Notes under the pieces: model-generated | The model's database searches: none | What the model was told of the DNA's origin: nothing | Seen by the model: only the letters and a program-made list of their open reading frames with translations | Position numbers and translations under genes: made by a program | In this document: positions 1 through 9,581 of the stretch, piece after piece | Position numbering within the stretch: position 1 is the stretch's first letter | Layout: every line of letters begins with the position of its first letter | DNA from: Planctomycetales bacterium | GTDB lineage: Bacteria > Planctomycetota > Planctomycetia > Pirellulales > S012-138 | Direction of reading: 5' to 3' | Assembly: GCA_015488215.1 (NCBI GenBank) | Contig: WFOE01000180.1 | Coordinates: 1-40,762 of the forward strand | Length of the DNA stretch: 40,762 nucleotides

Positions 1-97
1 CCCCCAAGCCCCCACGCCTCTTGGTGCGGAAGCTCCCGCGCAAGGCGCAGGTCGCAAGCCGCAAGCCCCTCTGGGGTTCCCCGGCCGGGCCGAAGCC

Positions 98-1705
98 TTA
101 TCCGCCCTTTTTCTGTTCGATGGTCCAGGTGGTTCCCTGCGGGCGGTCTTCCAGACGGATGCCCAATTGGCCCAGCGAGTCGCGGATTTGGTCGGCCAGG
201 GCGAAGTTCTTTTCCTTTCGGGCCTGGGCCCTCAGGTCCACCAGCAACTGAATCAACTGCTGGGCGAGCTGGTCGCCGGCTTGGGCCTTGGGCTGCACGG
301 GACGGCGGAACAACCCCAGCACGCCGCTCAGTTCGCGCAGCACGACCGTGGCCCGGCGCAGTTCTTCCACGCGGTCCGGATCGGGCCGGGTTTCCAGTTG
401 GTGCTGTTGCACAAAGCGGTTCAGCTCGTGCAACAGCTCGAACAACACGCCGATGGCTCCGGCGGTGTTGAAGTCGTCGTCCATGTGGGCCAGGAATCGC
501 CGTCGCAGTTGGGCCACGTGCTGCAACAGTTCCGACTGGCCCGGGTCCAGCTCCCCCTCGGTCCTGCGGGTGGGGGCTTCCAACTGGTAGAAGCTCTGGC
601 CGGTAATCTGCTCGAATCGCTGGAAGTAGCGGTAGAACCGCTGCAAGCGTTCTTCCTGGCGATGGAGTTCCTGGTCGCTGAACAGGATGGGGCTGCGGTA
701 GTGGGTGGAGATCACCAGCAGCCGCACCGCCTCGGGGCTGAACCGTTCCAGCAGTTGGCGAAACGGCTGGGCACCGGTGGATTTGCTGATCTTGGCCGCC
801 GCCTGGGCTTCGGCCGATTCCTCGCCCAGGGGTCGGGTGTGCCGCCCGCCCACTTTGCCCGTCTCGTCGGCCGCCCGCATCAGCCCGTTGTGCAGCCAGT
901 AGCGGGCCAGCGGCTCGCCGGCGTAGCCTTCGGCCTGGGCGATTTCGTTTTCGTGATGAGGGAACACCAGATCCAGCCCGCCGCCGTGGATGTCGAACGG
1001 CTGGCCCAACAGGTGCTGGCTCATCACGGAACATTCGATGTGCCAGCCGGGTCGTCCGGGGCCCCAGGGGCTTTCCCAACTCGGCTCGCCCGGCTTGGCC
1101 GACTTCCAGAGGGCGAAGTCGTGGGGAGAGCGTTTCCGGGCGGCCGCTTCGCCCCCTTCGCCCTGCATTTGTTCCAGCGTCCGGTTGCTCAACTTGCCGT
1201 AGCCCGGGAGCCGCGTGACGTCGAAGAACACGTCGCCGCCGGAAACATAAGCGTAGCCGCGGTCGATTAGCTTCTGGATGTACTGAATCATGGCCGGGAT
1301 GTATTCCGTGGCCCGGGGGAAGTGGTCCACGGTGTCCACGCCCAAGGCTTCCAGGTTGTGGAAGTAATCTTCGGTCATTTCGCGGGCCAGTTCGGCCATG
1401 GGGATTCCGCGGCGGTGGCTTTCGGCGATGAGCTTGTCGTCCACGTCGGTGATATTGATCACCAGCGTCACTTCGTAGCCGCAGTAAGTGAGGTAGCGTT
1501 TGATGACGTCGAAGATGACCGGCCCGACCATGTGCCCGATGTGGCTGGGCTTATAGACCGTAGGCCCGCACAAATAGATGCCCACCCGGGGCGGATGAAG
1601 CGGCACAAACGGTTCTTTGCGGCGGGTGAGGGTGTTATAGACCTGCAACTGGGGGGCGGAGTTTTCTTCCGGGGCAGCGTCCTGGCGGGCTTGGGCTTCT
1701 AGCAT
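98..1705 (-). CDS. cysS: Cysteinyl-tRNA synthetase
   Basis: 535 aa ORF; CGPTVYKPSHIGHMVG (HIGH motif region), GWHIECSVMSQHLLGQPFDIHGGGLDLVFPHHENEIAQ, KISKS motif. Confidence 0.97.
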   Translation of the reverse strand: MLEAQARQDAAPEENSAPQLQVYNTLTRRKEPFVPLHPPRVGIYLCGPTVYKPSHIGHMVGPVIFDVIKRYLTYCGYEVTLVINITDVDDKLIAESHRRGIPMAELAREMTEDYFHNLEALGVDTVDHFPRATEYIPAMIQYIQKLIDRGYAYVSGGDVFFDVTRLPGYGKLSNRTLEQMQGEGGEAAARKRSPHDFALWKSAKPGEPSWESPWGPGRPGWHIECSVMSQHLLGQPFDIHGGGLDLVFPHHENEIAQAEGYAGEPLARYWLHNGLMRAADETGKVGGRHTRPLGEESAEAQAAAKISKSTGAQPFRQLLERFSPEAVRLLVISTHYRSPILFSDQELHRQEERLQRFYRYFQRFEQITGQSFYQLEAPTRRTEGELDPGQSELLQHVAQLRRRFLAHMDDDFNTAGAIGVLFELLHELNRFVQQHQLETRPDPDRVEELRRATVVLRELSGVLGLFRRPVQPKAQAGDQLAQQLIQLLVDLRAQARKEKNFALADQIRDSLGQLGIRLEDRPQGTTWTIEQKKGG

Positions 1706-2199
1706 GACTGGAGCAACACGACGGCTTGAGCTTCGATGGTGGTTTCACTTCCCACGGGACCGGTCCCTTCGGCGGTTTTGGCCTTCACGCTCACTTGCCC
1801 GGGGGCGATGCGCAGCGCGGCGGCCAGACGCCCGGCGATGGCCCGAGTCCACGGCGCCAGTTTAGGCCGTTGGGCAAAGACGATGCAATCCACGTTTGCC
1901 ACGCGGTAGCCGTGCCGCGGCAAGTGGGCGACCACCTGTTCCAGCAACTCGAGCGAGTCGGCGGCTCGGTAGCGGGGATCGGTATCCGGGAACCACTGGC
2001 CGATGTCACCCAGGGCCAGGGCGCCCAGCAGGGCGTCAATCAGGGCATGTATGAGCACGTCGGCATCGCTGTGGCCCTGGAGGTGGTGGTCATGGGGGAT
2101 TTCCACCCCACCCAGCCGAAGCGGCCCGCCGGGAGCCAGACGGTGGGTATCGTATCCCAGGCCGATGCGAAACGGCAGTCGTGGCGAGCTGGGTGGCAT
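1699..2199 (-). CDS. ispF: 2-C-methyl-D-erythritol 2,4-cyclodiphosphate synthase
   Basis: GLGYDTHRLAPGGPLRLGGVEIPHDHHLQGHSDADVLIHALIDALLGALALGDIGQWFPDTD is the IspF signature; stop overlaps the cysS start by 7 bp. Start taken at internal Met (2199); ORF extends to 2250. Confidence 0.94.
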   Translation of the reverse strand: MPPSSPRLPFRIGLGYDTHRLAPGGPLRLGGVEIPHDHHLQGHSDADVLIHALIDALLGALALGDIGQWFPDTDPRYRAADSLELLEQVVAHLPRHGYRVANVDCIVFAQRPKLAPWTRAIAGRLAAALRIAPGQVSVKAKTAEGTGPVGSETTIEAQAVVLLQSC

Positions 2200-2310
2200 G
2201 GGCCATCTGCACAGTTTGTGGCGGGGCGGCAACGCAGGCGCCGCCAGCAATGGCGGCTGAGCTCATTATAGAAAACCGGGGCAAACGGGCCACCGCCCGG
2301 TCAACTGGCG

Positions 2311-2338
2311 TTGACCCCCTGGGGCCAGACCCTATAAT
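2311..2338 (+). promoter_or_regulatory. Sigma70-like promoter TTGACC-N16-TATAAT
   Basis: ttgacc at 2311-2316, tataat at 2333-2338; upstream of the lipoprotein gene at 2579. Confidence 0.6.
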
Positions 2339-2438
2339 CCCGCCGCAATTCGCCCCGGCAGACCGGGGGGAATGTAACGATTTTTTGGATTTTGCTCGGG
2401 ATTTTGTTTGTTCCGCCGACCGGAGTGACCGAAACACT

Positions 2439-2513
2439 CAAGAGAGAACCCCCGGCGACCTCGGTGCCGCGCTGGCAAGTGTTTTCGGGCGTCGCATGGG
2501 AGGGTTCCTCTTG
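2439..2513 (+). ncRNA. Structured 5' leader element upstream of the 2579 lipoprotein gene
   Basis: CAAGAG(a)GAACCC (2439-2451) pairs with GGGTTCCTCTTG (2502-2513): 12 bp with one bulge. Nested GCGAC (2455-2459)/GTCGC (2491-2495) and TGCC/GGCA. Confidence 0.4.
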
Positions 2514-2578
2514 CAGGCTGCGGCAACCGGGCTGGAGGAAGTGCAAATCCACCACTTTAACCACAGGGCGCAGTAATC

Positions 2579-3724
2579 ATGCGTAGTTCACTGTTCCGAC
2601 TGGCAATCGTGCTCGGGGTGGGCGTGGGCCTGGTCGGCTGCCAGAGCTCCGGCTCCGGCGGCTTCTCGATGTGGCCGTGGCGCAAAAAGGAGGCCGAAAC
2701 CCTGGTTGAAGACCACTCCACGCCGAAGCTCCCCTCCAAACTGGCCCAGCCGCAAGTGCTCGGCCAGCAGGGCTACGGCCAGTATGCAGCCGGCGGGAAT
2801 CAACAAACCACCACGCCGCCCAGCACCAACCTGGGCACGCCCGGTGGCGGCACTCCGTATATGGCCGCAGCGCCCCAGTACGGACAAAGTACCCCGGGCA
2901 GCTACACCAGCACACCGACGACGCCGACGGCGACACGGCCTGTGGGCTATTCGGCCACTCCGCCCGCCGGAAGCGGCTACTCGGCCACGCCCAACTATCC
3001 CAGCACCGGATATCCGTCGATGATTCAAGGCGGTGGAACGACCACCACGCCCGGCTACAGCACCCAGCCCAGCGGCGGCCTGGGCACGACGCCCAACCCG
3101 ATGAGCACCACGCCCAGCTACGGCGCCCCGAGCGGAACGCCTGGCTACGGCTCGCCGTCGGTTCCGGGTGCCTCCACCAGTCCGGGAGCCGGGCTGAGTG
3201 GTGCGTCGGCAAGTCCGACAACCACCGCCCCCGGTTCGCCGCTTGTGCCCGGTGCTAGCTATCCGCCGAACCTGGGCACCCAGACCCCGGCCACGGGAAG
3301 CAGCAACCCGCTGGGACAAACCACCTACCAGCCTGGCCAGACCGGCTATCAGCCCGGGCAAACCGGCTACAACCCGCCGGCAAGCGTAACCCCCGGTTCG
3401 CTGCCTGGGATGAGTCCCACGGGCAGTACCACTTCGCCCGCTTCGACCCCGGCCACCGGCCCGGCACGAAGCAACACCCCGTACCGACCCGGCTCCACCA
3501 GCGACTACATTCCAGGAACGCTGCCTGGGGCCGGCGCTGCCGGCAGCACGACGACCACTCCCGGTGGTGCTTCCGGCGGCATTCCCAGCGGCGTGCCGCC
3601 CACACCCGGTTATGTGCCTCCGACGACGGGTGGGCTTCCGGGCCAGTCGATCAGCGGCACTTCCGGTGCTTCGCTTCCGGCGGCTCCGACCGCAGGCGAC
3701 GGGCACTCGGGCCATCAGCACTGA
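2579..3724 (+). CDS. Low-complexity Gly/Pro/Ser/Thr-rich putative lipoprotein
   Basis: MRSSLFRLAIVLGVGVGLVGCQSS: signal peptide and lipobox, followed by G/P/S/T/Y-rich repeats such as YQPGQTGYQPGQTGY. Confidence 0.8.
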   Translation: MRSSLFRLAIVLGVGVGLVGCQSSGSGGFSMWPWRKKEAETLVEDHSTPKLPSKLAQPQVLGQQGYGQYAAGGNQQTTTPPSTNLGTPGGGTPYMAAAPQYGQSTPGSYTSTPTTPTATRPVGYSATPPAGSGYSATPNYPSTGYPSMIQGGGTTTTPGYSTQPSGGLGTTPNPMSTTPSYGAPSGTPGYGSPSVPGASTSPGAGLSGASASPTTTAPGSPLVPGASYPPNLGTQTPATGSSNPLGQTTYQPGQTGYQPGQTGYNPPASVTPGSLPGMSPTGSTTSPASTPATGPARSNTPYRPGSTSDYIPGTLPGAGAAGSTTTTPGGASGGIPSGVPPTPGYVPPTTGGLPGQSISGTSGASLPAAPTAGDGHSGHQH

Positions 3725-3750
3725 TTGCTAACACCCAGCACCCACAACAA

Positions 3751-3785
3751 CCCGTGCTCCCCCCGGCGAGCACGGGTTTTTCTTT
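3751..3785 (+). terminator. Rho-independent terminator
   Basis: CCCGTGCTC (3751-3759) / GAGCACGGG (3768-3776), perfect 9 bp stem followed by tttttcttt. Confidence 0.9.
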
Positions 3786-3934
3786 GCCGTTGCGGACTCA
3801 AGGGGGCTTTTCTGCGCCGGTGGGTTCCCTGACGAGGGTTCCAGGAAAGGGGCAGTGGGTTGTGCTGATCTGCGGCTTGTGTTCGACTGGCACCAAAGGG
3901 GATTTCCGCCCCAGGCTCATGGCAAGGGGGTTCT

Positions 3935-5464
3935 ATGAATAACCGCGAATCGTGCCAATGGGTGACGCTCCAGCCGGAGCGATTCATCCCGCTGCCGCGG
4001 CATCGGCTGAAAGACGCTCTGCTGGCGGACTTTCGGCCCGGGCTGCAATCCCGATGGCGGCAGTTCTTCGAGATGCTCGAAGCGAGGATCCATTACCAGT
4101 ACCACCGTCAGATGCTGGAGATGAAAGAGGATTACCTTGTCCTTCATCCGCCGGACCCGGACCAGCACCCGGAACCGGAACAAGTGCACCAGGCCGAGCA
4201 GCGGTTCCTGCGGCACTTGTTTGCGATGATGGAGAAAGCGGAGTTCCGCCCTTTGTCCCAGGAAGCGCTGGAAGTCGCCCAACGCGAAGACTACATGTAC
4301 ATGCTGCCGTTGCAGATCGACTGGGAGCAACTCGACGGGGAGTTCCTGCAGCGCTTTCTGAACAGCCCGGACCGGGATTCCCAACACCGGTATCCCCAAC
4401 CCATCGGCGGCAAGCTGCTGCTGTTTAGCCGGGGCACGGGACTGGAACGCACCAGCGGCTATTTCTTTCTGGCCAAGCTGGACTTGCTGGTAAGCGGCCT
4501 GCTTTTGGGCCTGTTCCGTCTCCCGGGAAGGACGCTTGCCCGGCTCAAGGCGCTTCTTGCCCGGCCGAGCCGCCGCGAAGCCAAACCTGGGCCTGCGCAG
4601 GAGACACCTTCGGGCAATCCGCCGCAGGCCGAGCCGAACGATTCGATCCACGCTCCTCGCAAAGTGCAACGCATCCTGCTGCGGCACGCGCTGCGCAGTT
4701 GGCGGGCGGTGTTTCTGCCGGTGGTGATCCAGGAACCCACCTACCGCGAGCTGGTGATGATTTATCGCCTGCGCAGCGAAACCGAAGAGAGCCATCGGGC
4801 TGCCCGGCCCGCCCCGCTGCACATCAAGCTGTTTCACGAAATCCCGCACGCCGACCTGGAAGTGGTTTTCCCGGCCAAGCGCATCTCGATGAAACCAGTG
4901 GACCAGATCAAGCTGGTCGTTACCGGCAGCGTGGGGCTGCTGCTGGCCGGTTCCAAGCTAATCTTCAGCGCGGTGCTCAATCCCGTGCTGCTGCTTACCG
5001 CGCTGGCCACGGTGGCCGGGTACGGGTTCAAGCTGATTTTTCAGTTTCGCGCTTCGGTCAACCGCTACCACCAGTTGGTAACCGACGTGATGTACGCCAA
5101 GAATCGGGACAACGACCTGGGGGTCATCTTCTCCTTAATGGACGAGGTGGAAGAACAGGAGTTCCGCGAAGCGGCCCTGGCCTATTGGCTGCTGGCTACC
5201 CAGGGCCCCTTCAGCACCCAGGAGCTGGACGCCCGGTGCGAACAATGGCTCAAAGACCGGTTCGACCTGGAAGCCGACTTCGACGTGGCCGGAGCCTTGG
5301 AAAAGCTCGAACAGATGGAACTGGTCACGTACCGGGATGGGCAGTGGCACGCCGTGCCGGTGGAAGAAGCCCTGGTACGTCTGGACCGGGCCTGGGACGA
5401 CTTTTTCTGTTGTCAACAGCCGGAGCCGGACCCTTCGCGCCCCGACGCAGCCGCTGCTTCTTAA
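3935..5464 (+). CDS. DUF3754 (TMEM143-like) membrane-associated protein
   Basis: RFIPLPRHRLKDAL..., central VDQIKLVVTGSVGLLLAGSKLIF hydrophobic segment, YRELVMIYR..., VMYAKNRDNDLGVIFSLMDEVEEQEFREAALAYWLL typical of DUF3754. Confidence 0.75.
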   Translation: MNNRESCQWVTLQPERFIPLPRHRLKDALLADFRPGLQSRWRQFFEMLEARIHYQYHRQMLEMKEDYLVLHPPDPDQHPEPEQVHQAEQRFLRHLFAMMEKAEFRPLSQEALEVAQREDYMYMLPLQIDWEQLDGEFLQRFLNSPDRDSQHRYPQPIGGKLLLFSRGTGLERTSGYFFLAKLDLLVSGLLLGLFRLPGRTLARLKALLARPSRREAKPGPAQETPSGNPPQAEPNDSIHAPRKVQRILLRHALRSWRAVFLPVVIQEPTYRELVMIYRLRSETEESHRAARPAPLHIKLFHEIPHADLEVVFPAKRISMKPVDQIKLVVTGSVGLLLAGSKLIFSAVLNPVLLLTALATVAGYGFKLIFQFRASVNRYHQLVTDVMYAKNRDNDLGVIFSLMDEVEEQEFREAALAYWLLATQGPFSTQELDARCEQWLKDRFDLEADFDVAGALEKLEQMELVTYRDGQWHAVPVEEALVRLDRAWDDFFCCQQPEPDPSRPDAAAAS

Positions 5465-5641
5465 GCGGGACGCCGAAGATGGCAACCGGCCGGATTCGGC
5501 TGGAGAGCATTCTTTCCCACGTCGGGCAAAAGCAAACGAAGGATTCCGGAAAGTGGGAATCCTCCGATTGCAAGCATTGAAACCCTGGTTTCCCTGAACA
5601 TGCGCCAGATTTGCTTGACTCGAAGCGGCCGAATCGCCATG

Positions 5642-5656
5642 CTTAATTGGATTAAG
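5642..5656. promoter_or_regulatory. Perfect inverted repeat CTTAAT-N3-ATTAAG upstream of the Bax-inhibitor gene
   Basis: cttaattggattaag; possible operator. Confidence 0.3.
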
Positions 5657-5784
5657 AGTGATTCCATCAGGGGTAGTGGTTAAGCTCTCTTTCTTTCGCA
5701 GACGCAATCAGGTAATGGATGGGCGGACAGTGAGTAGGTCCGCCTCTGGTCGGAAAAGTCGAATCAACTCAAGGAGAACTAACA

Positions 5785-6531
5785 ATGTCCCAAGCGCCGC
5801 AAAGCTACGATCCCCAGCAGTATTACGCCTCGCCCCAGGCGGCGATGCCGGTCGCCCACAGCGGGGTAGCCGAAAGGGCCGCCTTCCTGCGACTGACCTA
5901 TCTGCACCTGGCCGGAGCCATTGCCGCATTCGTGGGACTGTTGGCCCTGCTGGTCAACGTCGTCCCGCCGCAGATGGTCATTGGCATGGTTTCGGGCTAC
6001 AACTGGCTCATCGTGCTGGGCGCCTTCATGCTCGTTAGTTGGATTGCCGATCGCTGGGCCCACTCGGCCACCAGCTTAGGGCTCCAGTATGCGGGATTGG
6101 CCCTCTATGTGGTGGCCGAAGCCGTCATCTTCACGCCGTTGGTGTATCTGGCCTACGTGATGGAACAGACCCACGAGCTGAGCATCATCGCCCCGGCGGC
6201 GCTGATTACGCTGTTCATCTTCGGCGGGCTGACGGCTATCGTCATGCTCACCGGGGCCGATTTTTCGTTTCTGCGAGGGATTCTCTACCTGGCCGGGCTG
6301 GTGGCCCTGGGCGTAATCGTGGCCAGTATCCTGTTCGGATTCAATCTGGGCACGCTGTTCACCGTGCTGATGATTGCCCTGGCCGCCGGATACATTTTGT
6401 ACCACACATCGGCCGTGCTGCACGATTACCGCACGGACCAGTACGTGGCCGCGTCGCTGAGCCTGTTTGCCTCCGTGGCCATTTTGTTCTGGTACGTGCT
6501 GCGGCTAGTGATGGAACTGCAACGCGACTAG
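5785..6531 (+). CDS. Bax inhibitor-1/YccA family membrane protein
   Basis: Seven hydrophobic segments; variable N-terminus followed by FLRLTYLHLAGAI...; YVAASLSLFASVAILFWYVLRL C-terminus; ggagaa RBS upstream. Confidence 0.8.
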   Translation: MSQAPQSYDPQQYYASPQAAMPVAHSGVAERAAFLRLTYLHLAGAIAAFVGLLALLVNVVPPQMVIGMVSGYNWLIVLGAFMLVSWIADRWAHSATSLGLQYAGLALYVVAEAVIFTPLVYLAYVMEQTHELSIIAPAALITLFIFGGLTAIVMLTGADFSFLRGILYLAGLVALGVIVASILFGFNLGTLFTVLMIALAAGYILYHTSAVLHDYRTDQYVAASLSLFASVAILFWYVLRLVMELQRD

Positions 6532-6558
6532 TCGATATGCCATCACCCAGCAAAAGAC

Positions 6559-6592
6559 AAACGCGGCTCCGGACACATCCCGAGCCGCGTTT
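6559..6592. terminator. Bidirectional intrinsic terminator between convergent genes
   Basis: AAACGCGGCTC (6559-6569) / GAGCCGCGTTT (6582-6592), perfect 11 bp stem with T-rich flanks on both strands. Confidence 0.88.
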
Positions 6593-6619
6593 CTTGTGCG
6601 CTTCGCTGGCCAGGAAGGG

Positions 6620-7543
6620 CTAGCGTTTTTTGAAGTTGTACTTCGGGTTGTTCACGTCAAAGTCCAAATCGGTGAACCCGTTGTTCAGCTTCAGATTCGT
6701 GTAAGTGTACTCTTCCAGCAGAATCGGTTTGCCGCCGGGAGTGGTGGGCCAACTGTAGCTTTCGTACCGGATGGGCACGTTCAGCTCCTCGTCCACGAAC
6801 ACCCGGGCGATGTGGAAGCGGAAATACTTCCGCGGCTTCGGATGCACAAACTGCATGCACACGCAGCGGCGGTTGTTCACCCGAGCTCCGCGGAACCACT
6901 GGAACTGGGCTTCGCCGCGCTGCATGTCCATGAGGCCTACTTCCAGTAGCCGCCGGGTCAGGTTGAGGATACCCACTTCGGTAATCGGGTAGCGGTTGCC
7001 GTTCATGGCCAGCATGCCGGTAGGCTTGAGCGAAACGGTGCCGAACAAGGTGTGTCGCACGCCGGTGCCGTGAGCCAACAGGTTCCCGCCGTTTTTCCCT
7101 TCCACGTAGATGACTTCCTGACCCTTTACGTCCTTGGGAGCCAGAAAATACATGTAAACGCTGAACGGGCGGTGCCTCACTTTGAGGTACATGTACTGGT
7201 AGTCCTGGAGCTTGCCTCCAATGCGTTCCCGTTTGATGAGCACGCAGGAGTAGTCGCGAATCTGCTCCAGGTGCTGCAACCCCTGCTGAGCCCAACGCAC
7301 GGCGGGAGCAAACGGGTGTTCGCCGGGCCGCGGGGTCAGATCGGGAATCTTCCCCGGCCGGTATTCGGTGCGTTCGGCCACTTTGACCGGCTGGGAAGCT
7401 CCGGGCTGGCCTTGGGCCCAAGCGGGCAACAGCGCGGCCAGAACCACCAGCAGCCAGGTAGTGCTCAGGGGCGTCCGTGCCATCGTGATTTCTTGCCTTG
7501 CAAAAGGAGGAATAGGTCGGCTCCGCCTGCGCAGTCCGTTCAA
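6620..7543 (-). CDS. DUF1571 domain-containing exported protein
   Basis: Signal peptide; LRDYSCVLIKRERIGGKLQDYQYMYLKVRHRPFSVYMYFLAPKDVKGQEVIYVEGKNGGNLLAHGTG and C-terminal TYTNLKLNNGFTDLDFDVNNPKYNFKKR typical of DUF1571. Confidence 0.82.
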   Translation of the reverse strand: MNGLRRRSRPIPPFARQEITMARTPLSTTWLLVVLAALLPAWAQGQPGASQPVKVAERTEYRPGKIPDLTPRPGEHPFAPAVRWAQQGLQHLEQIRDYSCVLIKRERIGGKLQDYQYMYLKVRHRPFSVYMYFLAPKDVKGQEVIYVEGKNGGNLLAHGTGVRHTLFGTVSLKPTGMLAMNGNRYPITEVGILNLTRRLLEVGLMDMQRGEAQFQWFRGARVNNRRCVCMQFVHPKPRKYFRFHIARVFVDEELNVPIRYESYSWPTTPGGKPILLEEYTYTNLKLNNGFTDLDFDVNNPKYNFKKR

Positions 7544-7785
7544 GGCGGAAAGCTCCGGGGGCGTGGAAAGAAGTGAACAAACCCAAGCGGTATCGCTTCC
7601 GGGGGCGGCGAGTCACCCCCGAGGGTCGCGGGGACCGGTGTACTCGGGCTACTCGCACCCTGTTTCCATTGTCGGAAGGATGGTATCGTCTTTACAGGCA
7701 AGACTCCAAGACCAGTTGCAGCTTGCCTGACTGGCATAACCCCACCAGTCCCGAAACAATCTCCCCTTTCCCCCGGCAACAGGAA

Positions 7786-8460
7786 GTGCTGCCTGTGTCC
7801 CAGAACCCGATCCAGTGGCAAGCAATCGAGTCGCTGCCCTTTGCCGAAAACTGTTACGTGCTCTACCGTTGCGACGGGAGCGATTGCGTCCTTGTGGACC
7901 CGGGCACGGAGCCGGACAAAATCCTCACCTTTCTGGAAAAGCACCGCCTGACTCCCGAGGCCGTCCTCAACACCCACGGCCATGCCGACCACATAGCGGG
8001 CAACGCCGTGATAAAGCAACGCTGGCCGCAGACGCCGCTGCTGATTGGCCGACTGGACGCTCCCAAACTGACCGATCCCCAGGCCAATCTTTCGGCCCCG
8101 TTCGGCTTGCCGCTGATCAGCCCCCCGGCAGACCGGGTGCTGGACCACGGAGAGACCGTCCGGCTGAAAACGCTCGAGCTGGAAGTGTTCCACACGCCGG
8201 GACACAGTCGAGGGCACGTGGTCTTCCTGTGTCGCGAAACCGATCCTTGGTTCGTCCTGGGGGGCGATGTGTTGTTTGCCGGGGGGATCGGCCGGTTCGA
8301 TTTTCCCGACAGCAATCAACAAGACCTGTTCCGTTCCATCCGCGAGGTGATGTTCACCTGGCCGGACGAAACGCTCGTGTTGCCCGGCCACGGGCCGCCC
8401 ACCACGATTGGCCAGGAAAAACGGTTCAATCCGTTCGTGGGTCAGACCGCGCAGCCGTAA
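7786..8460 (+). CDS. MBL-fold metallohydrolase (glyoxalase II-like)
   Basis: NTHGHADHIAGN (HxHxDH), HTPGHSRGHVVF, GGDVLFAGGIGRFDFP, LPGHGPPTTIGQEKRFNPF. ORF opens at 7573; likely start is GTG at 7786 or 7795. Confidence 0.88.
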   Translation: MLPVSQNPIQWQAIESLPFAENCYVLYRCDGSDCVLVDPGTEPDKILTFLEKHRLTPEAVLNTHGHADHIAGNAVIKQRWPQTPLLIGRLDAPKLTDPQANLSAPFGLPLISPPADRVLDHGETVRLKTLELEVFHTPGHSRGHVVFLCRETDPWFVLGGDVLFAGGIGRFDFPDSNQQDLFRSIREVMFTWPDETLVLPGHGPPTTIGQEKRFNPFVGQTAQP

Positions 8461-8527
8461 TCGCCCGGCGTCTGCTTGCCAGAAAGGTGGTGGGCAACGC
8501 AATCGGGGTTGCTCAAAAGCGGTCTAA

Positions 8528-9334
8528 CTACTCGCTTGGCGATTGCGAAGACGAGTCGGTTTCGTCGGGCCGGGGCATCCATCGTTTGCCGGCCAGGCGA
8601 GGCTGGAACTCCTCGTGCCCGGCCAGGCGAGCCATCTCCTTGAGAAAACGCAGCGTCAACTGCCGCAGTACTTCCCGGTCCCCTTCCTGGCCGTAGTAGG
8701 GGCTCAGGTCGATGGGGTCGCCCACCCGTACCCGAACTCGCGCGGTCATAAAGAAACTGCTGGCCACCGTGCCTGCGTAAGGAGCCCCGTGGATAAACAT
8801 CGGCACCACCGGAACTCGTGCGCGCAGGGCAATCAAGGCCACCCCGGGACGGGCCGGAAGCAGCAACTGGTCCGTCTCGTTGATGCGCCCTTCGGGAAAC
8901 ATGCCAATCACTTCGCCCTGTTGGGCCAGGCGGATGGCCGCTTTGGTAGCCGCGGTGTCGATTCCGGCTCGGGAAACGGGAATGCAGCCCATCACGTCGC
9001 GCAGAATCCATCCTCCTAAGGGGATGTTGAAGAACTCTCGGGCCACCATCCAGCGCACGACCCGCGACGTGGCCAGTTGGACGAAAAACTGATCCACGCT
9101 GCTGCGGTGATTGGCAATTAGAATGGCTCCGCGGCCGGGGACCAGGCGGGCCGGTCGGTCGATGGTGGCCCGCCATACGAAATGGACGTAGCCCCGCCAG
9201 ATGACGTAAAGAACATATTGCATCCGCGTGTAGCCCAAGCGGCGGCGGTCCCAGGCTACAAATACGAGCAAGGAGACAGCCAACAAGCCCAAGACACCCT
9301 GGGCCAGCAGATTGGTAGTCTGTGCATTCAGCAT
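8528..9334 (-). CDS. plsC: 1-acyl-sn-glycerol-3-phosphate acyltransferase family protein
   Basis: ILIANHRSSVDQFF (degenerate NHxxxxD), MFPEGRIN, VPVVPMFIHGAPYAGT. Confidence 0.88.
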   Translation of the reverse strand: MLNAQTTNLLAQGVLGLLAVSLLVFVAWDRRRLGYTRMQYVLYVIWRGYVHFVWRATIDRPARLVPGRGAILIANHRSSVDQFFVQLATSRVVRWMVAREFFNIPLGGWILRDVMGCIPVSRAGIDTAATKAAIRLAQQGEVIGMFPEGRINETDQLLLPARPGVALIALRARVPVVPMFIHGAPYAGTVASSFFMTARVRVRVGDPIDLSPYYGQEGDREVLRQLTLRFLKEMARLAGHEEFQPRLAGKRWMPRPDETDSSSQSPSE

Positions 9335-9530
9335 ACGACGGTTCCTTCGAGCACCCGGAGGGCTCCGGTTCCTTCCGGCCTGGGGTTCCGGCGGACTGCC
9401 CCTTAGTCCCGGGCGAAAACGTGCGTGGACTATCGTGCCTGGACTCTAATGCTGCCGGCAAAAATGAGTAGGGGGTGCCCGCAAACGCCGCGAATCGCCG
9501 CTGGAACCACCGGGGCCGACTCCGGCCAGG

Positions 9531-9570
9531 GGCTCGCTGGGTGGAGATTGCCAGACCGCCCGAGCGAGCC
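9531..9570 (-). terminator. Strong hairpin downstream of the sulfatase stop; possible terminator without a clear U-tract
   Basis: GGCTCGCT+GGGTGG / CCGCCC+AGCGAGCC (9531-9570). Confidence 0.4.
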
Positions 9571-9581
9571 GGTTTGCCGGT

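Noticed and set aside
3319-3372. Tandem repeat CAGCC(T/C)GG(C/G)CA(G/A)ACCGGCTA in the lipoprotein gene
   Set aside because: Explained as low-complexity coding repeat (YQPGQTG), not an array or CRISPR.
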